Shown here: positions 1 through 8,350 of the stretch, piece by piece | How the letters are laid out: every line of letters starts with the position of its first letter | Position numbering within the stretch: position 1 is the first letter of the stretch | From: Flemingiibacterium sp045586505 | GTDB taxonomy: Bacteria; Bacillota; Clostridia; Oscillospirales; CAG-272 | Direction: 5' to 3' | Assembly: GCA_045586505.1 (NCBI GenBank) | Contig: JAZNAL010000026.1 | Coordinates: forward strand, 16,072-80,071 | DNA length: 64,000 nt | The notes under the pieces: model-generated | Databases searched by the model: none | What the model was told of the DNA's origin: nothing | The model's input: only the letters and a program-made list of their open reading frames with translations | Position numbers and translations under genes: made by a program

Positions 1-1
1 T

Positions 2-124
2 GATTGTAGATTTGATATTTCAAACCTCTTTGGCGAGTATATCTATGTGGACATATTTGACTACTCCGCAAATTCGACAGTGGTACGGCTTGAAAACCCG
101 CACTATGTCCCAGGCAACGACTGA
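2..124 (+). CDS. C-terminal end of an unidentified protein (5' part outside window)
   Basis: An open frame enters from the left edge and stops with TGA at 122-124. It gives about 40 residues (DCRFDISNLFGEYIYVDIFD, then a short polar tail ending VPGND). The alternating hydrophobic/polar pattern looks like the last beta strands of an Fn3-like or other beta-sandwich domain, as found at the C-termini of secreted Firmicutes proteins. That is inference from pattern only. The frame runs tail-to-tail into the AI-2E permease gene and the two overlap by 22 bases. Function cannot be assigned without the upstream sequence. Confidence 0.6.
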   Translation, partial: DCRFDISNLFGEYIYVDIFDYSANSTVVRLENPHYVPGND

Positions 125-1200
125 TCACGCTTCCGTAAAACCGACAGGGTGATAGATAGCCCCACCGGCAGAAGTATCAGCCCCAAAAAGCCGAACAGCT
201 TGCTTCCCACAAACATGGAAATAAGCGTCAGAAGTGGGTGAAGCCCTACCTCTTTGCCCACGATTTTCGGCTCGATTATATTTCGCACCACCGTAATGAC
301 CGCCCAAAGCACAAGCAAACCCACACCGGAACCGACATAACCTCGTATGAGCTCGACAAGCGCCCACGGTATCAAAACTGCACCGGTGCCAACCACAGGA
401 AGCACATCCAGCAGGGCTATTATCAGCGCCAGTATCACCGCGTTCTCCGTACCCATGAGAATAAGCCCAAAAAACAGCTCGGCGAAGGTAATAAGCATTA
501 TGAGTGCATATGAGCGAAGGTATTTTATCACGGTGGTAAAAAATTTATTTCTTAGCTCTGTAAGCATCCCGACTGCCCGAGAAGGGAGTATGGATTTTGC
601 AAATACCAGCAGTTTTTCATAGTCGATTATAAAGAAAAAGCTGGAGATCACCGCGAACAACAGCTCCACAACAAAGCGCGGCACCGCGGCTGCAAATCCC
701 GACAGCCATGCAAGCACACGGACGGAGATATCCGATACCGCACCGCCCAGTGAGTTTTTAGCGGAGTTAAAGAGTCCCGTCAGCGTCTCGGCAAACGCGC
801 TGTTTTCATGCCCGTCGAATTTTGAGAGCAGTCCGTTTACCGTATCAAATCCCTTGACCAGCGCCGGCTCAACAATCTCCGACCATAGCGATGGCAGACG
901 TCCCGAAAACTCACCGATCATTACCGTCAGCCGCACCGCAAGAACTGTGGCGAGCATTCCGATGGTAGCGTAAAAGAGAAGGAGAATAAGCAGCGCCGTG
1001 GGACGGCGCCTCATATCGAATCTTCTGCATAAAAATCTCACGGCGGGATTAAGTATTGCCGCAGTGGTGAAGCCTATAAGAAACGGCATTACGACAAATA
1101 CGGCATATTTCAGAACAAGAAATACGATTGCGGCGATTGTGAGATAATACACCGCCGAAATAAGAAAGCGTTTCTTTTTTTCCACCGTTTCCTCCCGCAT
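103..1200 (-). CDS. AI-2E family transporter (PF01594-type permease)
   Basis: A 365-residue polytopic membrane protein. The N-terminus is short and basic (MREETVEKKKRF), followed by two hydrophobic segments, a central soluble stretch (roughly residues 95-180), then a run of segments including the family-typical DVLPVVGTG and IEPKIVGKEVGLHPLLTL motifs near the C-terminus. The family includes TqsA-like exporters and Na+/H+ antiporters, so the substrate here is unknown. I chose the ATG at 1200 because the charged N-terminus begins there and a GAGGG lies about 13 bases upstream; an in-frame upstream ATG at 1266 would add an atypical 22-residue extension. The gene stands alone and converges on the fragment at the window edge. 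Confidence 0.88.
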   Translation of the reverse strand: MREETVEKKKRFLISAVYYLTIAAIVFLVLKYAVFVVMPFLIGFTTAAILNPAVRFLCRRFDMRRRPTALLILLLFYATIGMLATVLAVRLTVMIGEFSGRLPSLWSEIVEPALVKGFDTVNGLLSKFDGHENSAFAETLTGLFNSAKNSLGGAVSDISVRVLAWLSGFAAAVPRFVVELLFAVISSFFFIIDYEKLLVFAKSILPSRAVGMLTELRNKFFTTVIKYLRSYALIMLITFAELFFGLILMGTENAVILALIIALLDVLPVVGTGAVLIPWALVELIRGYVGSGVGLLVLWAVITVVRNIIEPKIVGKEVGLHPLLTLISMFVGSKLFGFLGLILLPVGLSITLSVLRKRDQSLPGT

Positions 1201-1315
1201 ATACAAAAATAAGCCCTCACGCAATATTATTACACACAGCACGTTATGTATTCCGTATACGGGCACAAAAGCAAAATTTTCACAGCTTGTTCAAGTCTCA
1301 CCCACAATAGTATGG

Positions 1316-1321
1316 TATCAT
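1316..1321 (+). promoter_or_regulatory. Possible extended -10 for the parvulin gene
   Basis: TATCAT at 1316-1321 is preceded by TGG, an extended -10 arrangement, about 30 bases before the start codon. No good -35 lies 17 bases upstream, so this is tentative. Confidence 0.35.
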
Positions 1322-1351
1322 TAAAGCATCACAATTACATGGAGGCAGTCA

Positions 1352-2800
1352 ATGTCACAGATCAAAGGCAGGCAGGATGCCGAGCGCGAAGAACACAGAA
1401 AAACCTTAAAAAAGTTGAGACGGATCACAGCAATAGTAACAGTTTCCGTTATCCTTATCATCTCACTTATCGCAGCCGTCGTGGTTGCGGTGTATAATCA
1501 AAAAATGGAAAGCGGAGCTTTTCTCAGAGAAAAAACAGCCGCTTCATCAAAAAACATTGACGTAAACGGCGCAGTCATGAATCTATATTACAGGGATATA
1601 TATCTTACCTTTACCGATCACTACGGTGAAGCACTTAAATACCTGGGGTTTGACACAAACGTCTCTGCAAAGAAGCAGAGAATCAGCGACAGCGGAAGCT
1701 GGTTTGACTATTTCATTGACGCGGCAAAGAGTAATGTCACACGCTCACTCGCCCTCTGCGAAGCCGCAGCGGAGGAGGGAGTCAGTCTTACCGAAGCGGA
1801 GCTTGCGGCAATAAAGAAGCGCGCCTACAACACGGACGCGGTTATGTACGGGGACGGGATCAACAACGAGGACATATACACCGCTCGCTGTCTTGATGCT
1901 CTTGCATATAAGTATCAGCTTATAAAAGAGTCCGAATTCGCCCCCCAAAAAGCAGAAATCGATGCATACTGCGTCGAGAATCCGAAGGCGTTCCGGCTCG
2001 TCGATTACTATGCCTTCTCTCTGCATTACGGCACGGAAGCGGACGCTGAAAACACCTTAACCGAAGCCGAAATCGCTACCCTGGTACAGGAGCTTGCGGC
2101 GCTTGATGATGCAGACGCCTTTGAAAACGCCATCGAAAAGCTCCTGCGCTCGTACGACGCGGATATCAGCGACTCCGATTTGGCGGCAAAGATCTCCTCC
2201 CTGAAACTATCCGGCAGAACATACAGTGAAGGTGATGAGCTGTCGGACTGGGCGTTTATGGCGAAGGTCGGTGACACGTTTGTCCAACACAACGCCGAAA
2301 AGGCAGTATATACGGTATATATGCTTGCCACAGAGCCTTATTACAGTGAATCCCCCACCGTTACGGTACGCCATATTCTGCTTGCCGACAGCACCTACGG
2401 CAACCGCGATGATGCATACAAAATTGCCGAGGCACTGTTTGCACGCATCGAGGCAGAAAGTATGAGTCCCGACGATTTTTCACTGCTCGTGCTTGAACAT
2501 TCGGAAGATCAGGGCTCATATTACAGGGGCGGGATGTACTCAAATATAACCGAGGGACAGATGCCGGAAAGCTTTGATACTTGGTGCTTTGACCCCGCGA
2601 GAAAAGCGGGAGATGTGGGCATTGTCGAAACCGAATTCGGTGTCCATGTAATACTATTCGAAGCCCACGGCGAGGAGGAATGGAAGGCAGATGTAGCCAA
2701 GCACATTACCTCGGAGCGTTTTGAAGCCTATCTTGAATCAGCGATCACGGAATACACGGTCATATTCGATGAAACGGTCATGGATATAATCCCCGGATAA
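1352..2800 (+). CDS. Membrane-anchored PpiC/parvulin-type peptidyl-prolyl isomerase (PrsA/SurA-like)
   Basis: 482 residues. A basic cytoplasmic head (residues 1-25) is followed by one transmembrane segment (about 26-48), then a large extracytoplasmic part. The rotamase domain starts near residue 335 with VRHILLAD and continues through the conserved GGMYSN region to FGVHVILFE (about 335-440). The family folds secreted proteins outside the membrane. Start supported by GGAGG 8 bases upstream of ATG. A paralogue with the same architecture but a lipoprotein anchor lies at 21621-22982; both share the SWFDYF/SWYDYF, YGDGIN/YGDGVN and LEALAYKYQ-like segments. A bidirectional terminator follows directly. 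Confidence 0.88.
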   Translation: MSQIKGRQDAEREEHRKTLKKLRRITAIVTVSVILIISLIAAVVVAVYNQKMESGAFLREKTAASSKNIDVNGAVMNLYYRDIYLTFTDHYGEALKYLGFDTNVSAKKQRISDSGSWFDYFIDAAKSNVTRSLALCEAAAEEGVSLTEAELAAIKKRAYNTDAVMYGDGINNEDIYTARCLDALAYKYQLIKESEFAPQKAEIDAYCVENPKAFRLVDYYAFSLHYGTEADAENTLTEAEIATLVQELAALDDADAFENAIEKLLRSYDADISDSDLAAKISSLKLSGRTYSEGDELSDWAFMAKVGDTFVQHNAEKAVYTVYMLATEPYYSESPTVTVRHILLADSTYGNRDDAYKIAEALFARIEAESMSPDDFSLLVLEHSEDQGSYYRGGMYSNITEGQMPESFDTWCFDPARKAGDVGIVETEFGVHVILFEAHGEEEWKADVAKHITSERFEAYLESAITEYTVIFDETVMDIIPG

Positions 2801-2806
2801 AAAATC

Positions 2807-2845
2807 GACCGCAGCAGATGCGTAGATCTGATGCGGTCATTTTTT
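2807..2845. terminator. Bidirectional rho-independent terminator
   Basis: GACCGCA (2807-2813) pairs with TGCGGTC (2832-2838); an inner CAGAT/ATCTG pair extends the stem, followed by a T-run. An A-run precedes the stem, so it can serve both the parvulin gene and the convergent ABC exporter genes. Confidence 0.85.
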
Positions 2846-2854
2846 GTTTTCTGG

Positions 2855-4774
2855 TTATTCAAGCTCGAATGCGCCTGTGTAGAGCTGATAATATGTGCCC
2901 TTTTCCTCGATGAGCTTGTCGTGATTGCCGCGCTCGATAATGCGGCCGTGGTCAAGCACCATGATGACATCGGAATTCATGACAGTGGAAAGGCGATGAG
3001 CGATAACAAAGACAGTTCTGCCTTCCATCAGCTTATCCATACCGCGCTGAACTATCGCCTCGGTGCGGGTATCGATACTTGAGGTCGCCTCATCCAGTAT
3101 CATAACCGGCGGATCCGCAACCGCCGCTCTGGCGATTGCAATAAGCTGACGCTGACCCTGCGAAAGATTTGCGCCGTTGTTGGCAAGCTCGGTATTGTAA
3201 CCGTTAGGCAAGCGGGTGATAAAATCATCCGCGCCCGCAAGCTTGGCGGCTTCGATGCACTCATCGTCCGTGGCGTCAAGACGTCCGTAGCGGATATTAT
3301 CCATTACCGTTCCCGTGAACAGATTAGTCTCCTGCAGAACGATTCCAAGTGAGCGGCGCAGGTCAGACTTCTTTATCTTGTTGATATTGATGCCGTCATA
3401 GCGTATCTTTCCGTCGTCGATATCGTAGAAGCGATTGATAAGGTTAGTAATAGTGGTCTTGCCCGCGCCCGTTGCGCCCACAAACGCCACCTTCTGACCC
3501 GGCTCGGCATAAACCGAAACACCGTGAAGCACCAATTTATCATCCTCGTAGCCGAAATCCACCTCGTTCAGGCGGACATCACCGCGAAGCTCGGTATAGG
3601 TGAGCGTACCGTCGCTGTGGGGATGCTTCCATGCCCATTTGCCGGTATGCTCGGACGTTTCGGTGATATTGCCTTTTTCGTCGATCTTTGCGTTAACGAG
3701 CGTTACATATCCGTTGTCCGTCTCCGGCTCGCGATCCATAAGCTCAAGGATACGCTTTGCACCGGCGCCTGCCATTGCGATGGAGTTGAACTGCTGGGAG
3801 AGCTGGTTGATATTGCCCGTAAACTGCTTGGTCATATTTAAGAACGGCACGATTATACTGATGCTGAACGCCATTCCGGAGATGCTGATATTGGTGGCTC
3901 CCGAAAGAAGCAGAAGTGCGCCGACTGTTGCAAGCAACACATACAGCACGTTGCCGATATTTGCTATGATGGGACCCATGGTATTCGCATAGGCGTGAGC
4001 GCGGTAGCTGTCCTCATAAAGTGCCTCGTTGATGCGGTCAAAATCCCCGTTGCTCTCATCCTCGTGGCAGAACACCTTGATGACCTTCTGACCGTTCATC
4101 ATCTCCTGCACGAAGCCCTCGGTCTTACCCACAGCCATCTGCTGACGGATAAAATACTTAGCCGAGCCGCCGCCGATCTTCTTTGATACGAACAGCATGG
4201 CAAAAACTCCGAGCACCACTATAAACGCCAGCGGGATGCTGTACCACAGCATGATGGAGAACACCACCACGACCACCACAGATGCCTGCATAAGCGTAGG
4301 CAGTGACTGCGATACGAGCTGCCTCAGCGTGTCGATGTCATTTGTATAGTGACTCATAATATCGCCGTGCTTGTTGGTGTCAAAATAACGGATGGGCAGA
4401 TTCTGCATACCGTCGAACATTTTGATTCTCATCTTGCTGAGAAAGCCCTGGGTGATATACGCCATAAGCTGATTGTACAGCGTGATGGATGCAAGGGACA
4501 GGATATAGAGTCCGATCATGACAAATATGAGCGGTAATATTTCCTCCTTGGCACTGTCCCAGTCCCGAAGTATATACCATTTTTCGATCGCCGCCAGCAC
4601 TCTCTGCTGGAACAGCGACGGTATCGCCGCGACCACTGCCGAAAACAGGATGCAGATCGCGGTCAGCGGAACAAGCCGGGGATAGGATTTAAACAGCATC
4701 CTAATGACGCGTCCGAGGGTACGGAAATCGAGACTGCGCTTCGGCGGCTTCATATTATTCTGCGGCTTACTCAT
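2855..4774 (-). CDS. ABC exporter half-transporter with canonical ATP site (heterodimer subunit)
   Basis: 639 residues in the fused TMD-NBD layout of multidrug/lipid exporters. Six predicted membrane helices occupy roughly residues 25-340. The NBD carries Walker A GATGAGKTT (about 430), an LSQGQ signature (about 535), Walker B VMILDEAT with the catalytic Glu, and the AHRLS switch His. It pairs with the upstream gene, whose catalytic Glu is replaced by Asp, so together they look like a BmrCD/TM287-288 type heterodimer with one degenerate site. Start at 4774: GGAGG lies 8 bases upstream and the product begins MSKPQNN. It overlaps the stop of the upstream gene by 8 bases, which implies translational coupling. 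Substrate unknown. Confidence 0.93.
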   Translation of the reverse strand: MSKPQNNMKPPKRSLDFRTLGRVIRMLFKSYPRLVPLTAICILFSAVVAAIPSLFQQRVLAAIEKWYILRDWDSAKEEILPLIFVMIGLYILSLASITLYNQLMAYITQGFLSKMRIKMFDGMQNLPIRYFDTNKHGDIMSHYTNDIDTLRQLVSQSLPTLMQASVVVVVVFSIMLWYSIPLAFIVVLGVFAMLFVSKKIGGGSAKYFIRQQMAVGKTEGFVQEMMNGQKVIKVFCHEDESNGDFDRINEALYEDSYRAHAYANTMGPIIANIGNVLYVLLATVGALLLLSGATNISISGMAFSISIIVPFLNMTKQFTGNINQLSQQFNSIAMAGAGAKRILELMDREPETDNGYVTLVNAKIDEKGNITETSEHTGKWAWKHPHSDGTLTYTELRGDVRLNEVDFGYEDDKLVLHGVSVYAEPGQKVAFVGATGAGKTTITNLINRFYDIDDGKIRYDGININKIKKSDLRRSLGIVLQETNLFTGTVMDNIRYGRLDATDDECIEAAKLAGADDFITRLPNGYNTELANNGANLSQGQRQLIAIARAAVADPPVMILDEATSSIDTRTEAIVQRGMDKLMEGRTVFVIAHRLSTVMNSDVIMVLDHGRIIERGNHDKLIEEKGTYYQLYTGAFELE

Positions 4775-6509
4775 TTTCGTCACCTCCGTTTGTCTGCTGA
4801 GTGTACACCTCACGGTAGATCTCATTTGTGCGGAGCAGCTCGTCGTGAGTGCCCACCGCACAGATCTTGCCGTTATCCATAACGATTATCATGTCCGCGT
4901 CCTGTACAGATGCCACGCGCTGAGCAATGATGATCTTGGTGGTTTCCGGGATGTAACGCTTAAAGCCCTCGCGGATAAGCATATCGGTCTTGGTATCCAC
5001 TGCGCTGGTGGAGTCGTCGAGGATGAGTATCTTCGGCTTCTTTAACAGTGCGCGCGCGATGCAGAGACGCTGCTTCTGACCGCCCGATACATTGGTACCA
5101 CCCTGCTCGATCATAGTGTCGTAGCCGTCCGGGAAAGAACGTACAAACTCGTCCGCCTGTGCAAGACGGCACGCCTCGGCGATCTCCTCATCCGTAGCAT
5201 CCTTGTTGCCCCACTTGAGATTTTCCCTGATAGTACCGGAGAACAGCAGATTCTTCTGAAGCACCATGGCAACCGATCCGCGGAGCGTATCGAGATCATA
5301 CTCCCGCACATCAACTCCGCCGACGCGGATGCTTCCCTCGGTAGCATCGTAAAGGCGGGGAATAAGCTGTACCAGCGTAGATTTACTGGATCCGGTACCG
5401 CCGAGGATACCTACGGTCATACCCGACTTTATGTGCAGATCAATATCCGCAAGGGCGTATTTTTCAGCCTTGGCGGAATATTTGAAGCTGACATCGTAAA
5501 AATCTATGGAGCCGTCACGCACTTCGGTAACTGCGTTCTTCGGATTTTTAAGCACAGGCTCCTCCGCAAGCACCTCGCAGATACGCTTTACGGATTCCGC
5601 GGACATTGTCAGCATGACATAGATCATGGACAACATCATAAGCGACATGAGTATCTGCATACCGTAAGTGAGCATCGCCGAAATCTGACCTACAAATATC
5701 TCGGTACCGCCGCTTGTAATGATCATCTTTGAGCCCACAAGCAGTACGAATATCATGTTGAAATACAGGCAGACCTGCATAATGGGACCGTTCAGCGCCA
5801 CAATACGCTCGGCTTTTGTAAAGTCGCGGCGGATATCGTCAGCCGCAGCGCCGAACTTCTGCTTCTCGTATTCCTCGCGGGAGAAGCCCTTGACAACTCG
5901 CATTGCGCGGACATTTTCCTCTATGGATTCGTTGAGCTTATCGTATTTGCGGAATACACTTCTGAATGCGGGCATAGCCTTATGGCTGACAAACAGAAGT
6001 CCGCAGATTAGAAACGGCACCACTATAACAAAGGTAGTGGCAAGCGCTCCGCCCATAACATACGCCATGATTATGGAGAAGATAAACATCAGCGGACTAC
6101 GGATCGCCGTACGGATAATCATCATGTACGCCATCTGCACGTTTGTAACGTCCGTGGTCATTCGTGTAACGAGAGAAGTGGAAGAAAACTTGTCGACATT
6201 TTCAAAGGAATAGGTCTGAATGCGGCGGAAAATATCATGACGCAGATTCTTTGCAAATCCCGCTGATGCCTTAGCGCATGTAAAGCCCGCGACGCCGCCG
6301 CAGGTAAGCGACAGGCACGCCATCACAACAAGCAGTAAGCCTGTCTTGATGATCGAATCCATCTCTGCGCCGTCCTTGATACTGTTTACAAGGGCAACGG
6401 TAATAAACGGAATAAATGTCTCGATGACCGCCTCGCCAATTATGAAAATCAGCGTTAGTAAGGTCGGCAGCTTATACTCTCTTATACAGCCCGCAAGCCG
6501 TTTTATCAA
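4767..6509 (-). CDS. ABC exporter half-transporter with degenerate catalytic site (heterodimer subunit)
   Basis: About 580 residues: an ABC_membrane domain with six helices, then an NBD with Walker A GGTGSSKST, signature NVSGGQKQR and Walker B ILILDDSTSAVDT. The residue after the Walker B Asp is Asp instead of the usual catalytic Glu, the hallmark of the non-canonical half in heterodimeric exporters. Start choice: a TTG at 6509 has AGAGGTG spaced 6 bases upstream; a GTG at 6518 is possible but would lie on top of that ribosome site. First gene of a two-gene operon read from a strong promoter at 6563-6591 with a palindrome just downstream. Confidence 0.9.
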   Translation of the reverse strand: MIKRLAGCIREYKLPTLLTLIFIIGEAVIETFIPFITVALVNSIKDGAEMDSIIKTGLLLVVMACLSLTCGGVAGFTCAKASAGFAKNLRHDIFRRIQTYSFENVDKFSSTSLVTRMTTDVTNVQMAYMMIIRTAIRSPLMFIFSIIMAYVMGGALATTFVIVVPFLICGLLFVSHKAMPAFRSVFRKYDKLNESIEENVRAMRVVKGFSREEYEKQKFGAAADDIRRDFTKAERIVALNGPIMQVCLYFNMIFVLLVGSKMIITSGGTEIFVGQISAMLTYGMQILMSLMMLSMIYVMLTMSAESVKRICEVLAEEPVLKNPKNAVTEVRDGSIDFYDVSFKYSAKAEKYALADIDLHIKSGMTVGILGGTGSSKSTLVQLIPRLYDATEGSIRVGGVDVREYDLDTLRGSVAMVLQKNLLFSGTIRENLKWGNKDATDEEIAEACRLAQADEFVRSFPDGYDTMIEQGGTNVSGGQKQRLCIARALLKKPKILILDDSTSAVDTKTDMLIREGFKRYIPETTKIIIAQRVASVQDADMIIVMDNGKICAVGTHDELLRTNEIYREVYTQQTNGGDENE

Positions 6510-6547
6510 GTGTAACACCTCTTTTTAGTAATAGTTATCCCATATTT

Positions 6548-6561
6548 GTTAGGAACCTAAC
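6548..6561. promoter_or_regulatory. Palindromic operator at the ABC exporter promoter
   Basis: GTTAGG-AA-CCTAAC is a perfect 6+6 inverted repeat with a 2-base spacer, immediately downstream of the -10 box of the exporter promoter. Position and form fit a repressor site; MarR-type regulators commonly control such exporter pairs from sites like this. No regulator gene is adjacent, so the regulator is unknown. Confidence 0.65.
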
Positions 6562-6562
6562 T

Positions 6563-6591
6563 ATTATACCCTATAATCAGCTCCATTTCAA
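6563..6591 (-). promoter_or_regulatory. Sigma-A promoter of the ABC exporter operon
   Basis: On the minus strand: TTGAAA, 17 bases, TATAAT. The palindrome GTTAGGTTCCTAAC begins 1 base after the -10 box, covering the start site. Confidence 0.8.
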
Positions 6592-6647
6592 GATTTATAA
6601 GGCATATTTAACAATAATGTAACAATGTAATTAGTTAGTTTAAACAA

Positions 6648-6743
6648 CTATTCTTTCTTTATGCCATACTGCGCCGATTTGAGCATTGCGCGAAAGGCTT
6701 TATGCACTATCTCCCTGGGAAAATCCTCCGCATCCTGTAGATT
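6648..6743 (-). pseudogene. Possible gene remnant, C-terminal-like open frame without a start
   Basis: A 31-codon minus-strand frame ending in TAG (complement at 6648-6650) reads NLQDAEDFPREIVHKAFRAM followed by LKSAQYGIKKE. It is amphipathic and protein-like, but is closed upstream by a TAA and has no ribosome site. It may be the tail of a decayed gene, for example a regulator once linked to the exporter operon; that is speculation. It sits in the roughly 330-base gap between the exporter operon and the lipoprotein gene, which otherwise holds only promoters. Confidence 0.2.
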
Positions 6744-6781
6744 TTATTTTACACTTTATTCATACCAATACGATAATAATT

Positions 6782-6790
6782 TGCTATACT
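6782..6790 (+). promoter_or_regulatory. Extended -10 promoter for the lipoprotein gene
   Basis: TGC-TATACT, a TGn extended -10, ends about 50 bases before the ATG. The -35 region is poor, as is common with extended -10 promoters. Confidence 0.4.
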
Positions 6791-6840
6791 TGTATTAACG
6801 ATATAAAATATTTCTGTTATTTTATGAAAGGGGACGCCGA

Positions 6841-7611
6841 ATGCCAAGAATAATAAAGCCCGCCTTGATATTCTGCCTGCTTTTGAGCCTTTTTGCTGTA
6901 GGCTGCAGTGATAAGGATAAAACACAGGTACCGAATAATAACATCATATACGCTCCCGTGGATCCGAGTCTTGAAACGACGCCGGAGGACACGGAGACCG
7001 AGCCGCAGGATTCCGAATCTGCCGACGAAACGGCACACACAACTCAAACTCCGTCAATGGTCGATCCCGAGCCGACCCCGATACCCGTTCCCGATCCTGT
7101 ACCCAATCCCACGCCGGAAACACCCACCCCCGACACAGCTGAGACCATAATAACCGACATTACCGGAACCGATTCAAGTCCGGTTGATCTTACGGACGCC
7201 CTGCTGTCGAATGAAGCAATCTCAGGAAGACTTATCTCAGATCAGAGTGAGAAGCTTCGACTGGTGATTAACTACGACTGCTCCATGAATTCCATGGGCT
7301 TTATCACGTTTATTTTTGACGTGGGGCTGGAATGCTACGACATAGACTGCGGTGCAAGAACCGATATGGGCGAGCTTACCATCAACGGCTCATCGCATAA
7401 ATTCTCCACCGATCCGATTTCAAACTCTTCGGGGACAAAGATTTATGTGCCCTTCACCTCGTATACATATACCTGTGATGCGGAAGCAACCTCCTGTACT
7501 GTCGATGCATCCTGGGCTTTCAACGGAGTATACGGCGGTATCAAGATCGACAAGCTGACCGCAGGTGCGGTCTTCACCTGGGGCGAGCCGACAACCGTTC
7601 CCGTACCGTAA
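6841..7611 (+). CDS. Secreted lipoprotein with Pro/Thr/Glu-rich linker, function unknown
   Basis: 256 residues. A type II signal peptide ends in the lipobox LFAVGC (Cys at about residue 22). Residues 35-100 form a low-complexity linker (EDTETEPQDSE, then PEPTPIPVPDPVPNPTP) that would hold the C-terminal domain away from the membrane. The C-terminal domain (about 120-250) is rich in beta-strand pattern and carries four to five Cys (CSMN, LECYDIDCG, YTCDAEATSC), suggesting disulfides or metal binding. I do not recognise the domain. Start supported by AAAGGGG upstream. The 3' end is followed by an 18-base tandem duplication and a terminator. Confidence 0.8.
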   Translation: MPRIIKPALIFCLLLSLFAVGCSDKDKTQVPNNNIIYAPVDPSLETTPEDTETEPQDSESADETAHTTQTPSMVDPEPTPIPVPDPVPNPTPETPTPDTAETIITDITGTDSSPVDLTDALLSNEAISGRLISDQSEKLRLVINYDCSMNSMGFITFIFDVGLECYDIDCGARTDMGELTINGSSHKFSTDPISNSSGTKIYVPFTSYTYTCDAEATSCTVDASWAFNGVYGGIKIDKLTAGAVFTWGEPTTVPVP

Positions 7612-7638
7612 TATATCTTAGTACCGTAATATATCTTA
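7603..7638 (+). repeat. 18-bp tandem duplication spanning the lipoprotein stop codon
   Basis: GTACCGTAATATATCTTA occurs twice in a row (7603-7620 and 7621-7638). The first copy contains the last codons and TAA of the lipoprotein gene. It looks like a recent slippage duplication. Confidence 0.9.
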
Positions 7639-7652
7639 AATATAAGAAAAAC

Positions 7653-7700
7653 GACCACGCCGCGGATTTGATCCGTATGGCGTGGTCATTCTTTTTGTTT
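7653..7700. terminator. Bidirectional terminator between lipoprotein gene and upp
   Basis: GACCACGCC (7653-7661) pairs with GGCGTGGTC (7679-7687), with an inner GGAT/ATCC extension. A-rich sequence precedes it and a T-run follows; it sits between convergent genes. Confidence 0.88.
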
Positions 7701-8329
7701 TATTTGGTGCCGAAGATTCTGTCGCCTGCGTCACCGAGACCGGGCACGATGTAGCCGTTCTCATTGAGGCACTCATCAACGTTTGCACAGTAGATCTCTA
7801 CATCAGGATGAGCCTTGGAGAGAGCTTCGATTCCTTCGGGAGCTGCGATGAGGCAGAGGAACTTGATATGTCTGCCGCCCTTTTCCTTGATCTGAGCGAT
7901 AGCATCGCAAGCGGAACCGCCCGTTGCCAGCATGGGGTCTACAACTACGATCAGTCGCTCCTCAATATCAGCGGGGAGCTTGCAGTAGTAGGGGTGCGGC
8001 TGGAGGGTCTCCTCGTCGCGGTACATACCGATGTGACCGACCTTTGCCGATGGAACAAGGTTAAGAAGTCCGTTGACCATACCGAGTCCCGCACGCAGGA
8101 TCGGAACGACCGCCAGCTTTTTGCCCTTGATCATCTTCTGAGTGGTCTTTTTGATGGGGGTTTCGATCTCCACATCCTCAAGGGGGAGATCGCGTAGTGC
8201 TTCATAGCACATGAGCATGGTGATCTCCTCAACGTTCTCACGGAACTCCTTGTTGGAGGTGGATGTCATACGCATGATCGTAGTCTTATGCTGGATCAGC
8301 GGATGATCGAAGATTGTTACGTTTTTCAT
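7700..8329 (-). CDS. upp: Uracil phosphoribosyltransferase
   Basis: 209 residues, the standard length. Converts uracil and PRPP to UMP in the cytoplasm (pyrimidine salvage). The type I PRTase PRPP loop is VVVDPMLATGGSA; the N-terminus (NVTIFDHPLIQHKTTIMR) and the C-terminal uracil-binding GDAGDRIFGTK are classic Upp features. Ribosome site AAAGGGTGA upstream. It lies 21 bases downstream of the uracil permease gene and is co-transcribed with it, pairing uptake with salvage. Confidence 0.98.
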   Translation of the reverse strand: MKNVTIFDHPLIQHKTTIMRMTSTSNKEFRENVEEITMLMCYEALRDLPLEDVEIETPIKKTTQKMIKGKKLAVVPILRAGLGMVNGLLNLVPSAKVGHIGMYRDEETLQPHPYYCKLPADIEERLIVVVDPMLATGGSACDAIAQIKEKGGRHIKFLCLIAAPEGIEALSKAHPDVEIYCANVDECLNENGYIVPGLGDAGDRIFGTK

Positions 8330-8350
8330 TAAAAATTCACCCTTTGAAAA

